Shown: positions 1-8,501 of the stretch, in pieces
Layout: each line of letters starts with the position of its first letter
Numbering within the stretch: the first letter of the stretch is position 1
NCBI RefSeq assembly: GCF_001403875.1
Contig: NZ_LN884296.1
Span: 1-33,728, forward strand
Direction: 5' to 3'
DNA from: Paenibacillus ihumii
Lineage (GTDB): Bacteria > Bacillota > Bacilli > Paenibacillales > Paenibacillaceae
Length of the DNA stretch: 33,728 bases
Program-made: the position numbers and the translations under genes
Notes under the pieces: model-generated
Seen by the model: the letters and a program-made list of their open reading frames with translations, nothing else
What the model was told of the DNA's origin: nothing
Database searches by the model: none

Positions 1-69
1 GATAGGCCTGATGTGGAAGTGCAGCAATGTATGGAGCTGACAGGTACTAATCGGTCGAGGGCTTATCCA
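1..69 (+). rRNA. 23S ribosomal RNA, 3' end (partial)
   Basis: The last part of a large-subunit rRNA gene. The conserved 3'-terminal tract GGTACTAATCGGTCGAGG is present, followed by the short closing sequence. The rest of the gene lies outside the window. The exact last base is estimated from the usual end of Bacillus-type 23S genes. Confidence 0.97.
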
Positions 70-147
70 AAAATACCCCAATAGTGGGGGCTAACACGCA
101 AATGAAGTTTCGTATCCAGTTTTCAGGTGATCAAACATCTGAATATG

Positions 148-264
148 TTTGGTGGCAATGGCGGAGGGGTTCCACGCGTACCCATCTCGAACACGACCGT
201 TAAGCCCTCCAGCGCCGATGGTACTTGGACCGCAGGGTCCTGGGAGAGTAGGACGTCGCCAAGC
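148..264 (+). rRNA. 5S ribosomal RNA
   Basis: A complete 117-nt 5S rRNA. It begins TTTGGTGGCAATGGCGG and ends GGACGTCGCCAAGC; the ends pair in helix I (TTTGGTGGC with GCCAAGC). The internal CCGAACACG-type loop appears as TCTCGAACACGACCGTTAAG. It lies about 80 nt after the 23S end, as expected for the last gene of an rRNA operon. No tRNA is visible in the spacer. Confidence 0.96.
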
Positions 265-268
265 GAAG

Positions 269-302
269 AACCACTGCCGATCATCCGGTGGTGGTTTTTA
301 TT
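269..302 (+). terminator. rRNA operon terminator
   Basis: Starts 4 nt after the 5S gene. AACCAC (269-274) pairs with GTGGTT (291-296), with further partial pairing inside, followed by a T-rich run. Confidence 0.8.
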
Positions 303-324
303 TTTATAACGCCATGTCATGAGG

Positions 325-351
325 CATCTGAATCTGTTCAGATGTTTTTTT
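325..351 (+). terminator. second Rho-independent terminator after 5S
   Basis: CATCTGAA (325-332) and TTCAGATG (337-344) form a perfect 8-bp stem with a TCTG loop, followed directly by six T. A back-up terminator for the rRNA operon. Confidence 0.85.
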
Positions 352-497
352 ATTGCCATTTTTAGCTGTAATCATAAGGTTAAAAAATTGTTAGATCCCG
401 CCCGGAAAGAAAACAACATTGTAAGGGGATTTGTAAACCGTTGCTGCCTAAATTCTACTACAATAAGTAATGCACGATTCTTGAGGAGGGAAATTGG

Positions 498-1583
498 ATG
501 ATGAAGCAAAGCAAATTTTGGATAGCTTCTATGCTGTCAGCAAGTCTGCTGTTCACAGGCTCCGTGATATCCGGGGCTGAATTAGCTCAAGCGGCAAAAG
601 CTAGTTCTAACGTAAATGCGGGGCCGCCAATCGTAGTATTGAAATCAAATGGAATGATCACGCAAAAGCAGGGATTGTATATAAATGGACAGACCTGGGT
701 GCCTGTCACGTTCATGCGGGATATTCTTAATTTACCACTGGAGTATGATGCAGAGAGTAAGGTCTACAGTCTTGGTCAGGGCCATAGAACCGTGCATCTG
801 AGCGTCTCGCCAGATCGGATCGGAATCGATGTGAACGGTTATTATTTGCACCATATGGAAGGAAAAATGGTTAACGGACATCTGTTCGTGCCTTTTGCGC
901 TGGTTAGAGATTATCTAGGCTATCAAGGGGATTGGTATGCTCCTACGAAAAGATTGAATGTGATGAAATCCAAAGAAAACATACTGCAAATCGAGACTTT
1001 GACCACTGAACAGCCGTCAAAGGAGGCGATCATTCGCCTTCAATATCCGCAAATCAGCGATTCGGGTAATCCGGCAGCCGAACAGGCTATTAATGAAGCG
1101 TTAAAGCGGACAATACAGGAGTTTGAAGCATCTATAGAGAAGCAGCTGCAGGACAGAGATGACGCGTCAGAGCCTCCATACGAATATGAGAGTCATTATA
1201 TTATAACCCATAATACTGACGGGATTCTAAGCTTAATCCTACAGAAATATGAATATACGGGCGGCGCACATGGAATGACAGTTCAAAAGGGATATACGTT
1301 CTCGCTTCAGGATGGCCATACTTTGACGCTGGATGATCTTTTCGGGACGAATAGGGAATATAAGAAATTGCTTAATGGGGAGCTAGCAGCGAAACTGGAG
1401 GCCCTGCCGGATTATATGGGAGGCTTTGCAGGAGTTGGCCAAGATACGGAATTTTATGTTCAGCGTGATAAACTGAAGATTTTTTTCCAATTGTATGAAT
1501 ATACTCCTTATGCCTCGGGGATGCCGGAGTTTTCAATCCCTTTCAGTACGCTGCTGCCGACGGAAACCAGCCCTTTGAGGTAA
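498..1583 (+). CDS. secreted protein: copper-amine-oxidase-like N-terminal domain plus DUF4163/DUF3298 (RsiV-like) domains
   Basis: A 361-residue exported protein. Residues 1-33 are a signal peptide (basic start, hydrophobic core, AQA-AKA-type cleavage). About 45-155 holds two motifs of the type LYINGQTWVPVTF and KMVNGHLFVPFAL, the signature of the copper-amine-oxidase-like N-terminal domain, which in Paenibacillus is a wall-associated module without the oxidase centre. About 165-360 resembles the DUF4163 plus DUF3298 pair found in RsiV and PdaC, including the typical EYTGGAHGM motif. RsiV of this family binds lysozyme; no transmembrane anti-sigma part is present here, so that role is not implied. 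The start is the first ATG, 7 nt after GAGGAGGG. No partner gene adjoins it. Function unknown. Confidence 0.85.
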   Translation: MMKQSKFWIASMLSASLLFTGSVISGAELAQAAKASSNVNAGPPIVVLKSNGMITQKQGLYINGQTWVPVTFMRDILNLPLEYDAESKVYSLGQGHRTVHLSVSPDRIGIDVNGYYLHHMEGKMVNGHLFVPFALVRDYLGYQGDWYAPTKRLNVMKSKENILQIETLTTEQPSKEAIIRLQYPQISDSGNPAAEQAINEALKRTIQEFEASIEKQLQDRDDASEPPYEYESHYIITHNTDGILSLILQKYEYTGGAHGMTVQKGYTFSLQDGHTLTLDDLFGTNREYKKLLNGELAAKLEALPDYMGGFAGVGQDTEFYVQRDKLKIFFQLYEYTPYASGMPEFSIPFSTLLPTETSPLR

Positions 1584-1604
1584 ATAAACAGTCCCGGCTT
1601 ATAG

Positions 1605-1659
1605 AAAAACGGATAACGGATATTCTCTGATAGCAACTAAGGAGAATTATCCGTTTTTT
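1605..1659 (+). terminator. Rho-independent terminator
   Basis: AACGGATAA (1608-1616) pairs with TTATCCGTT (1647-1655), with an inner ATTCTC/GAGAA stem, followed by T6. An A-run precedes the 5' arm, so it might act in both directions. Confidence 0.75.
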
Positions 1660-1861
1660 CATGATCTCTTTGAAGGACGAGCTATTCTCGTTCATTTGAA
1701 TGTAACCTTTTTGTTACCGACATGGGGTAGACTGGCGTTATAATGAGAATGGTAGTTTATCTCCTAGGAAATTTAGCCTATCTTTTCAATAATATTGTGG
1801 AATATTTGCTAATATTAACCAAGTGAGATAGTATGTTAGGTCAGGTAAGGAGGAATAATAC

Positions 1862-2290
1862 ATGCGGCTAAGAGGAAAGGGATATTCCTTATGCTTCATG
1901 GGGTTGGTCTGGATGATGCTGATTATCATCACAGGCTGTGCATCTTCCACACCTTCTTGGACGAAATTTGAGGGCTCAGCAGTTGAGAAGAGCTTTCCTG
2001 TTCCCAAGGAAGCGAGTATTACGGAAACCGCTCTTAATAATTCCCGAATGGATTATGTTCATTATTCGTTATCAGGAATTACTGAATCCAATAGCGTGCC
2101 TGAAGAATATCAGCAAGCGATCAATGAATGGGGCTGGACGGAGCAGGAAGACCAGAATTCGGGAACGACGCGCGTATATAAGAAAGATAAAGTTATCGTC
2201 CAACTAACAATTCATGATAATTCCTTTACTGTGCTGGTACCGAAGCAGGATAAGAAGACTGTAATACAGGGACTGGAAGGCAGTCCGTAA
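1862..2290 (+). CDS. small lipoprotein of unknown function
   Basis: A 142-residue predicted lipoprotein. The N-terminus is basic, followed by a hydrophobic segment and the lipobox ITGC with the lipidated cysteine at position 26, so the mature protein would be anchored to the outer face of the membrane. The rest is hydrophilic, with no motif I can name. The start ATG is preceded by TAAGGAGGA at good spacing. A TATAAT hexamer at 1739-1744 may belong to its promoter, but I see no matching -35. It is monocistronic, with terminators on both sides. A family-specific Paenibacillus protein is the likely identity. Confidence 0.8.
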   Translation: MRLRGKGYSLCFMGLVWMMLIIITGCASSTPSWTKFEGSAVEKSFPVPKEASITETALNNSRMDYVHYSLSGITESNSVPEEYQQAINEWGWTEQEDQNSGTTRVYKKDKVIVQLTIHDNSFTVLVPKQDKKTVIQGLEGSP

Positions 2291-2338
2291 CTCCAATTGG
2301 GGATGAAGCGTAAGGATATGAAGAGGCGTTGACTATCG

Positions 2339-2374
2339 CCTGTTTCCTGCAGTAAGGCAGGAAACAGGTTTTTT
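2339..2374 (+). terminator. Rho-independent terminator
   Basis: CCTGTTTCCTGC (2339-2350) and GCAGGAAACAGG (2357-2368) form a perfect 12-bp stem with a 6-nt loop, followed by T6. Confidence 0.93.
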
Positions 2375-2461
2375 AGCATGGAATCAAGCGCACTTCTCTA
2401 GAGAGAAGGTCTAATCATAATTAATAATGTATGGCTGCAAGAGAAGAGGTAAGAGGTCCCT

Positions 2462-2986
2462 TTAAGGCATGTAGTAGGAAATGTCTTCTTCGTTGAACTT
2501 GATCATGCCGTCTTTTGGCTGTTTTTTGAAGCTGAATAGTGGAAACAGCCGCGGAGTTATGCTCCAGGCGTGCCAGAAGAACAAGGAAAATACAAAAGAC
2601 ATCGGAGACCAAGGAACCATAACGGCGATAATAGCCAATCCAATCCAAGAAGTATGAATTTGAACGCGTCGATATACCGAATAGGCAACGTACTGATCCG
2701 GCATATAACCAATCCAAGGCAAACGTCGGGTGAAGCGCCAGCGTTTGCGATAAGTGCTATGCAGAATGACAAGTACGGATCGGGCAATTACATATTGAAT
2801 CCATAGCGCAACCGGAATAGCCAGCAGAAAGAAGAAGATGCTCGTCCAAGTGAACAGGACGATTGCAGCCGCTAACCAGAGGATTGGAAGCGTCAGCAGG
2901 CTATAGATCAGGGTTTTGGGAATTACCAATTTCTTTAGAAGCCGGTAATGGTAAAATGTTGCGTTCGTGCCGGGTTCAGCGGGCAT
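2462..2986 (-). CDS. multi-pass membrane protein of unknown function
   Basis: A 174-residue protein on the minus strand, one of two reverse genes here. Hydrophobic stretches at about 25-50, 50-75, 110-125 and 125-140 suggest three or four membrane segments; the segment between them is rich in Arg and Tyr. The frame is open back to a TTG at 2998, but AAGGAGG sits only 1 nt from that TTG and 13 nt from the ATG at 2986, so I chose the ATG. No family is recognised. It stands alone, convergent with the lipoprotein gene and divergent from gin; no terminator is obvious downstream of its stop. Confidence 0.72.
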   Translation of the reverse strand: MPAEPGTNATFYHYRLLKKLVIPKTLIYSLLTLPILWLAAAIVLFTWTSIFFFLLAIPVALWIQYVIARSVLVILHSTYRKRWRFTRRLPWIGYMPDQYVAYSVYRRVQIHTSWIGLAIIAVMVPWSPMSFVFSLFFWHAWSITPRLFPLFSFKKQPKDGMIKFNEEDISYYMP

Positions 2987-3214
2987 CGATCCATTCAACC
3001 CTCCTTGGAAAAAGTAAGATGATAAGCCTTTTCATACGGGCATGCTCTTACTAATATATCGGCAGAAAAAAAGAATATTTTATGTTTGTTCCGTACAAAC
3101 ACCATTGCGGCGGGCATCGCATATACATATATAGTAAGTAATGTACTATGAAAGGGTTTAAAATAATAGAACATGTGTCATACTGATAGTAAAATGAACA
3201 AGGTGGGATTGCGG

Positions 3215-3400
3215 ATGGATGATCATGCGCATCATACATGCATCATATGCGGCGAGCATAAATTGGAAGGAATTCATATCGTGTCCGAGTTCATATGCGA
3301 TGCTTGTGAAGCGGAAATGATTCACACGGACGTTCAGGAAGAGAAATATCACTTCTTCATTCATCGAATGAAGCAGATATGGGTGCAAAAGAATGCGTAG
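3215..3400 (+). CDS. csfB: sigma-G inhibitor Gin (CsfB family)
   Basis: A 61-residue zinc-finger protein matching the Gin family. In B. subtilis Gin is an anti-sigma factor that blocks premature sigma-G (and sigma-E) activity during sporulation. Two CxxC knuckles (Cys9/Cys12 and Cys28/Cys31) flank a GIHIVSEFIC segment, and the C-terminal helix has the family pattern of alternating aromatic and basic residues (YHFFIHRMKQIW). The open frame extends upstream, but AAGGTGGG 7 nt before the ATG at 3215 fixes the start, and the resulting length fits the family. The position just upstream of the decarboxylase-tmk block matches B. subtilis synteny. Symbol assigned by homology. Confidence 0.88.
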   Translation: MDDHAHHTCIICGEHKLEGIHIVSEFICDACEAEMIHTDVQEEKYHFFIHRMKQIWVQKNA

Positions 3401-3411
3401 TATTCGTAGTT

Positions 3412-3445
3412 AAGGACCTGCTTGCGGCGTGTAGCGGGTCCTTTT
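3412..3445 (+). terminator. Rho-independent terminator after gin
   Basis: AAGGACC (3412-3418) pairs with GGTCCTT (3437-3443), with extra GC pairing inside, followed by a short T-rich tract. Confidence 0.75.
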
Positions 3446-3722
3446 GTGTGTTGCCCTGAACTGGAGAGTAACGTTAAAATGAAGTGATGCACTATTTTTA
3501 AGGCATTGGAAGATATAAAATACGAAGTGAGAGCTTAGTTATATCTGCAAAACAAGCTGTGTTCATTGTCGGGATCGCCGTTGATTGCTGATCGCAAGCT
3601 GTATATTAAATTTTAATTTTATTGGAAAAGTATTATGTAAATTGAAGCTTCTCTTTGACGGGGCAGGATTTGTTCTGTTGTAGAACATTGCAAAAAAGTT
3701 AATTCGGAAGGAACAGATATTT
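3446..3722. other. intergenic region, no gene seen
   Basis: AT-rich spacer before the decarboxylase gene. The only signal noted is a TTGACG hexamer at 3655-3660 without a convincing -10 at 17-18 nt. No ORF or stable hairpin was found. Confidence 0.5.
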
Positions 3723-5567
3723 ATGTCTGAGGGTGTGAAGCATGGTGCTCCTTTATACGAGGCCTTGCTTCGGTACAAGAAGGCGAAGCATGCTTCTTTT
3801 CATGTGCCGGGTCATAAGAATGGTCAAGCCTATAGAAACAGCAGCAGCGGCCTTGCAGAGGAGCTGACCCGGGTCATGGAGATCGACGTGACGGAAATTA
3901 CCGGGACGGACGATCTTCATCATCCGGAGGGCGTGATCAAGGAGGCGCAGCAGCGGGCGGCCTCCTTCTTCGGAGCGGAGGAGACGTATTTTCTTGTCGG
4001 CGGCAGTACGGCCGGCAACCTGGCGCTGATCCTGAGCGTGTGCACCGCTCCAGGCGACGTGCTGCTTGTGCAGCGCAATGTGCATAAATCCGTCATTCAC
4101 GGATTAATGCTCGCGCAAGCACAAGCGGTGTTCCTTGCGCCGCAGCTGCACGGCGCAAGCGGGCTCGCCACCATCCCGTCCGCGGAGACGGTGCGTGAGG
4201 CCCTGCGCCGGTATCCCGGCGCGAAAGGGCTGCTCGTCACGCACCCGAACTACTACGGGATGGGCGCATCGCTGGCAGAGCTGGCGGAGCTCTGCCACGC
4301 CAACGGCGTGCCGTTGCTCGTCGACGAGGCGCACGGCGCCCACTACGGGCTGCACCCGGCCCTGCCGGTGTCCGCATTAGCCCAAGGCGCCGATGGCGTC
4401 GTTCAGTCGACGCACAAGATGCTCTCCGTCCTCACCATGGGCGCGATGCTGCATGTGCAGGGCCGCCTGCTCAACCGCGGCCTGCTGCGTCAGCGGCTCG
4501 CGATGGTGCAGAGCTCCAGCCCCTCTTATCCGATCATGGCGTCGCTCGATTTGAGCCGGCATATGCTGGAGGAGCAGGGCCATTCCGCTTTCAATAAGGG
4601 TCTGGCTGCGGCGGAATGGCTTCGCCAGGAGATTCACTCCGCTTTGCCGCGCTTTGGGATTCTGCAGACGGGCGCCAGCGGAGAAGATGCTGCATATACT
4701 ACACAAGATCCGTTCAAACTTGTACTTTATGATGCTGCTGGCGGCTGGAGCGGCTACGAGCTGCAGGCGAAGCTGGAGGCGGCAGGCTGCATACCGGAAA
4801 TGAGCGATGAACGGTTCGTGGTGCTGGCGTTAAGTCTGGGAACGACGGAGGAGGATGCTCAACGCCTCTACCATGCGTTAAAGAGCATGGCAGATGATGC
4901 AGGAAGCAGAGTTGCAACCGGGATACTGATTGGGGATGCTCTGGACGGCAGTATGATCCGCAGATCTGGCCCAGAGGAGTTGGAGCTTGGGTGCGGAGCG
5001 CAGCAAGAGCGGATGACAGGGTGCAAAATAATAGGGCAAAAAACGGAGCGCCAAGTTAATCAAGAGCGCAAAACAGATTGTCCGGCAGATTACAGTCTGG
5101 AGCATCAGAAACAGTACAAGGCAGAATCTAAGGCACAGCAAAAGCAAGATCACAAGATGAAGCACAAGCAAGAGCCAAAGATGCAGCATAACCAAGAGCA
5201 GAAGGATGACGGGCCGCCAGCTTCGGCGTCAATTTCCACGTGGAACATTAAGGCCGCCATGGGAGACAAGGTATCCCGTCCGGTTCCCTTCTCTATGTAC
5301 CCGCGATCTCAGGAAGAGATGGAAGCGGTGAGCGTAGAGGCTAGTCAGGGCCGAGTCGCAGCGGAAATGATCATTCCTTATCCGCCGGGTATTCCTCTGC
5401 TCTATCCGGGTGAGGCTATCTCGGAGAGGGCGATGAATCGCTTGAAGGATCTGCGGCGATCTGGAGCGAAGTGTCAAGGCGCCGCAGATTCGCAGTTGAA
5501 TACCATTCTGGTCTATAAGCATCTCCATAAAGAGCAAACAGAAGGCGGGAATACCGATGAAGAGTAG
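3723..5567 (+). CDS. Orn/Lys/Arg decarboxylase-like PLP enzyme (YaaO family) with an unusual linker
   Basis: A 614-residue fold-type I PLP enzyme related to arginine/lysine/ornithine decarboxylases; substrate not determinable here. Visible features: HVPGHKNG near the start, GGSTAGN (93-99), the PLP-contacting DEAHGAH (201-207), and the Schiff-base lysine in QSTHKM (Lys232). The large catalytic domain ends near residue 395. The OKR C-terminal domain (about 505-605, containing PYPPGIPLLYPGE) follows. Between them lies a roughly 110-residue linker; its core (about 425-495) is dominated by Gln, Lys, Glu and His and looks disordered. The central codons (about 4100-4560) are much richer in GC than the ends. 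GGAAGGA precedes the ATG. The stop overlaps the tmk start by 11 nt, so the two are probably co-translated. It occupies the place of yaaO of B. subtilis. Confidence 0.88.
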   Translation: MSEGVKHGAPLYEALLRYKKAKHASFHVPGHKNGQAYRNSSSGLAEELTRVMEIDVTEITGTDDLHHPEGVIKEAQQRAASFFGAEETYFLVGGSTAGNLALILSVCTAPGDVLLVQRNVHKSVIHGLMLAQAQAVFLAPQLHGASGLATIPSAETVREALRRYPGAKGLLVTHPNYYGMGASLAELAELCHANGVPLLVDEAHGAHYGLHPALPVSALAQGADGVVQSTHKMLSVLTMGAMLHVQGRLLNRGLLRQRLAMVQSSSPSYPIMASLDLSRHMLEEQGHSAFNKGLAAAEWLRQEIHSALPRFGILQTGASGEDAAYTTQDPFKLVLYDAAGGWSGYELQAKLEAAGCIPEMSDERFVVLALSLGTTEEDAQRLYHALKSMADDAGSRVATGILIGDALDGSMIRRSGPEELELGCGAQQERMTGCKIIGQKTERQVNQERKTDCPADYSLEHQKQYKAESKAQQKQDHKMKHKQEPKMQHNQEQKDDGPPASASISTWNIKAAMGDKVSRPVPFSMYPRSQEEMEAVSVEASQGRVAAEMIIPYPPGIPLLYPGEAISERAMNRLKDLRRSGAKCQGAADSQLNTILVYKHLHKEQTEGGNTDEE

Positions 5568-6201
5568 AGGATTGTTTATAACGCTGGAGGGCGGGGAAGG
5601 CTCAGGCAAGACGACGATGCTGCAGCTGCTAAGCTCCATGCTGGAGGAGCAGGGCAATGCATGTCTGACAACGAGAGAGCCCGGCGGAATCGTCATCGCG
5701 GAGAAAATTCGCGAGGTGATCCTCGCGCCGGAGCATACGGCGATGGATGCCCGAACTGAGGCGCTGCTCTATGCGGCCGCCCGGCGGCAGCATTTGACGG
5801 AGAAGGTGGAGCCTGCGCTGGAGGCGGGAACCATCGTGCTGTGTGACCGTTTTATCGACAGCAGCATTGCCTACCAGGGCCATGCAAGGGGGCTTGGCAT
5901 AGAGGAGGTGCTGTCGATCAACAGCTTTGCGACGAATGGTCGTTTTCCCGATCTGACATTCTTTATGGATATTGAACCGGAAGCGGGACTGAAAAGGATC
6001 GCATCGGGAGCAGGGCGCGAGGTTAACAGGCTAGATATGGAGAGCCTGGAATTCCATTATAAAGTCAGGGAAGGCTACCGGATCGCCGCGCAAATGTACC
6101 CGGAGAGAATTATTACGATTGATGCTTCAAGAACGCTGGAAGAGGTCAGCGAGGAAGTGAAGAGTTATCTTTTCGCAGCTTTAAAGGAATTTGCCGTATG
6201 A
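5557..6201 (+). CDS. tmk: thymidylate kinase
   Basis: A 214-residue dTMP kinase that phosphorylates dTMP to dTDP with ATP in the cytoplasm. The P-loop GGEGSGKT is at residues 12-19. REPGG contacts the nucleotide, DRFIDSS is the family DR(Y/F/H) motif, and the LID segment holds Arg residues around REVNRLD. Length is normal. The start ATG lies inside the end of the decarboxylase gene, 11 nt overlap, with GGCGGG just upstream. It heads the conserved tmk-darA-yaaR-holB-ricT-yabA block linked to DNA replication and c-di-AMP signalling. Confidence 0.96.
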   Translation: MKSRGLFITLEGGEGSGKTTMLQLLSSMLEEQGNACLTTREPGGIVIAEKIREVILAPEHTAMDARTEALLYAAARRQHLTEKVEPALEAGTIVLCDRFIDSSIAYQGHARGLGIEEVLSINSFATNGRFPDLTFFMDIEPEAGLKRIASGAGREVNRLDMESLEFHYKVREGYRIAAQMYPERIITIDASRTLEEVSEEVKSYLFAALKEFAV

Positions 6202-6265
6202 TTGTCAAATATAGTTGTATTCGGTTTCGTAAAGCCGGATACGAACCAGAAATGTGATATTCTAA

Positions 6266-6613
<348 letters not shown>

Positions 6614-6646
6614 ATTTGAAATAAATGAAGATAGGCTGTGAAAGCA

Positions 6647-7090
6647 ATGAAGATAGATCCAGGGTTCAGACCGCTGAACAGTGGGCTAGGAGTCAATGAT
6701 AATGCCGCTAAGCCGATACAATCCAAAACATTCTCCGACGTCATGCAGCAGCAGGGGGAGCGCGCCTCCCAGGAGGAATTGAATCGCCGTTTCAAAGAAA
6801 TCCAGCTGCAGGGTGATCGACTGGCGCGTTCCATGACGATTCGCGAGCTGAAGGCCTACCGTCTTCTCGTTAAGAAGTTTATGGAGGAAACGGTACGGCG
6901 CGGTGTAGGCATGAAGGAATCCCGGGGCTGGGATCGCCGCGGGCGGGGCAAGCGCTATAAGCTGCTGGATGAGATCGATGCAGCTTTGCTGGAGATGGCC
7001 GACGAGCTGCTGGAGACGGAGCAGGGAAAAATCGAGCTGCTGCAAAAGATCGGTGAGATCAGAGGCATGCTGATTAATCTCTGTTTTTAA
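6647..7090 (+). CDS. yaaR: YaaR family protein (DUF327)
   Basis: A 147-residue cytoplasmic protein of the DUF327 family, function unknown. The pattern FSDVMQQQ near residue 30, RELKAYRLLVKKFMEE near 70 and the C-terminal ELLETEQGKIELLQKIGEIRG helix fit YaaR. The protein appears mostly helical and charged. An in-frame GTG at 6638 would add three residues, but the homologous start (MKI..) and spacing from AGG favour the ATG at 6647. It sits 33 nt after darA as in B. subtilis. Confidence 0.88.
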   Translation: MKIDPGFRPLNSGLGVNDNAAKPIQSKTFSDVMQQQGERASQEELNRRFKEIQLQGDRLARSMTIRELKAYRLLVKKFMEETVRRGVGMKESRGWDRRGRGKRYKLLDEIDAALLEMADELLETEQGKIELLQKIGEIRGMLINLCF

Positions 7091-7395
7091 AAGGTTATTC
7101 AAAAGCCTCTTCTGATCACGAAGCATCGCTAAAGACGTGACTCAGACTCTACATCAAATCTTGCCTCACCTTTCGAAAGAGCATATTACTGTCGCAGCCT
7201 ACTTCCGTCTAACATTTCAGGTGCTGATGTAGGATTTATGGCTTCGGCTTCTTGCAGCCTGAGGGCTTTTTTCACAAACGCTTCAAAAGGTTAGGGCAAG
7301 CTGCTGATTAGCTGACGTTAGAACTTGGGATTAGCTAATTTTATGAACTTGTATTTTAAACTCGCACTATACTCTATAAGGAATGGGAATTGCAA
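7091..7395. other. intergenic region between yaaR and holB
   Basis: About 305 nt without a gene. It breaks the usually tight yaaR-holB spacing. It holds an imperfect terminator-like hairpin at 7240-7272 and is otherwise AT-rich towards holB. CTACATC near 7151 is repeated inverted as GATGTAG near 7226. No promoter with a convincing -35/-10 pair was found, though holB probably has its own. Confidence 0.5.
7240..7272 (+). terminator. possible imperfect terminator
   Basis: GGCTTCGG (7240-7247) can pair, with bulges, to CCTGAGGGCT (7258-7267), followed by T6. Weaker than the other terminators in the window. Confidence 0.45.
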
Positions 7396-8370
7396 ATGTC
7401 ATTTAAGCAAATACTGGGGCAGGAAGCGGCGAAGAAGCTGCTGCAAAGCGGGCTGCGCCGCAATCAGATCTCGCATGCTTATATATTTAGCGGGCCCCCG
7501 GGAAGCGGACAGAAGGAAATGGCGATGGCGTTCGTCCAGGCATTGTTCTGTACGGAGGACGGGGACGATGCATGCGGCGAATGTCTGGAATGCCGCAAAG
7601 TGCTGCATGGCAATCACCCGGATCTTCATTATATCGCCCCGGAGGGCTCAACCATCAAGATTGATCAAATCCGCGATTTACAGCGGATTTTCTCATATCG
7701 CTCGGAAGGCGGAAATCCGAAGGCTTACATTATTGACGAGTCGGAGAAAATGACGGTTCAGGCTGCAAACAGCCTGCTGAAGTTTCTAGAGGAGCCGCCA
7801 TCCCCGGCCGTGGCCATTCTGCTGTCGGATAATGGACGTGCCCTGCTGCCGACTATTCAATCGCGGGCGCAGTGGGTGCCCTTTACCCCGCTTGATCCGG
7901 AACAAATGCTCCAGGTTTTGTCCAATGAGGGATTTTCGCCCACCTTGGCGAGATGCGCCGTTCATTTGGCGGCAGGATTGGGCCCGTGCCGTGAGCTGCT
8001 GCAGCAGAATTGGTTTGCAGAAATTAGAAACGTAGTGTTACAATTAGGGAAGGAATCCGCAGGACGTGGCGGGACCCCTTTAATTACAGCGCAGCAGGCT
8101 ATTTTCAAGGCAGGCCTTGGTGATCATTTGGACATGTTGTTTAATCTTTTCCATTTGTGGTTTAAGGACATGCTCCATGCGCTCTACCATAGACATGACC
8201 GGATCGTTTTCATAGATGAGCTGGATTTTATTAACAGGCATGCTTCCAGCCGCAGCCAGGAGCATTGGATACAGGCGATGGCTCTGGCAGCGGAGAGCAG
8301 GAAGAAGCTGAGACAGAACATGAATGGCCAGCTCTGCGTCGAGCAGTTTTTGATTGGTGTGGAGGGATAA
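7396..8370 (+). CDS. holB: DNA polymerase III delta' subunit
   Basis: A 324-residue clamp-loader subunit that helps load the beta sliding clamp on DNA. The N-terminal AAA+ domain begins GQEAAKKLL. The P-loop region GPPGSGQK (33-40) departs from the canonical GK(T/S), consistent with delta' being a non-hydrolysing subunit. The zinc module is C52-x7-C60-x2-C63-x2-C66, and the SRC-like region appears as TIQSRAQ. KFLEEPP is also typical. A TTG six bases upstream is in frame, but the ATG at 7396 has better spacing from AAGGAATGGG. It lies between yaaR and ricT as in B. subtilis. Confidence 0.94.
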   Translation: MSFKQILGQEAAKKLLQSGLRRNQISHAYIFSGPPGSGQKEMAMAFVQALFCTEDGDDACGECLECRKVLHGNHPDLHYIAPEGSTIKIDQIRDLQRIFSYRSEGGNPKAYIIDESEKMTVQAANSLLKFLEEPPSPAVAILLSDNGRALLPTIQSRAQWVPFTPLDPEQMLQVLSNEGFSPTLARCAVHLAAGLGPCRELLQQNWFAEIRNVVLQLGKESAGRGGTPLITAQQAIFKAGLGDHLDMLFNLFHLWFKDMLHALYHRHDRIVFIDELDFINRHASSRSQEHWIQAMALAAESRKKLRQNMNGQLCVEQFLIGVEG

Positions 8371-8501
8371 CCATAGAGAGATAAATACCTTGTCATCCTA
8401 ACGCCAGAAATTGCAGTAAACTTTCTCCCATGCAATAACAAGGGATTTATTTGGAAGGTCACATATTTATTAGTGCCAGTGCTAGACGAGGGGGTAAGTT
8501 T

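Noticed and set aside
70..147. tRNA gene in the 23S-5S spacer
   Set aside because: The spacer is too short and has no tRNA arms or TTCGA loop.
319..501. 60-codon frame after the 5S gene
   Set aside because: Overlaps a terminator hairpin and the leader of the next gene; no ribosome binding site.
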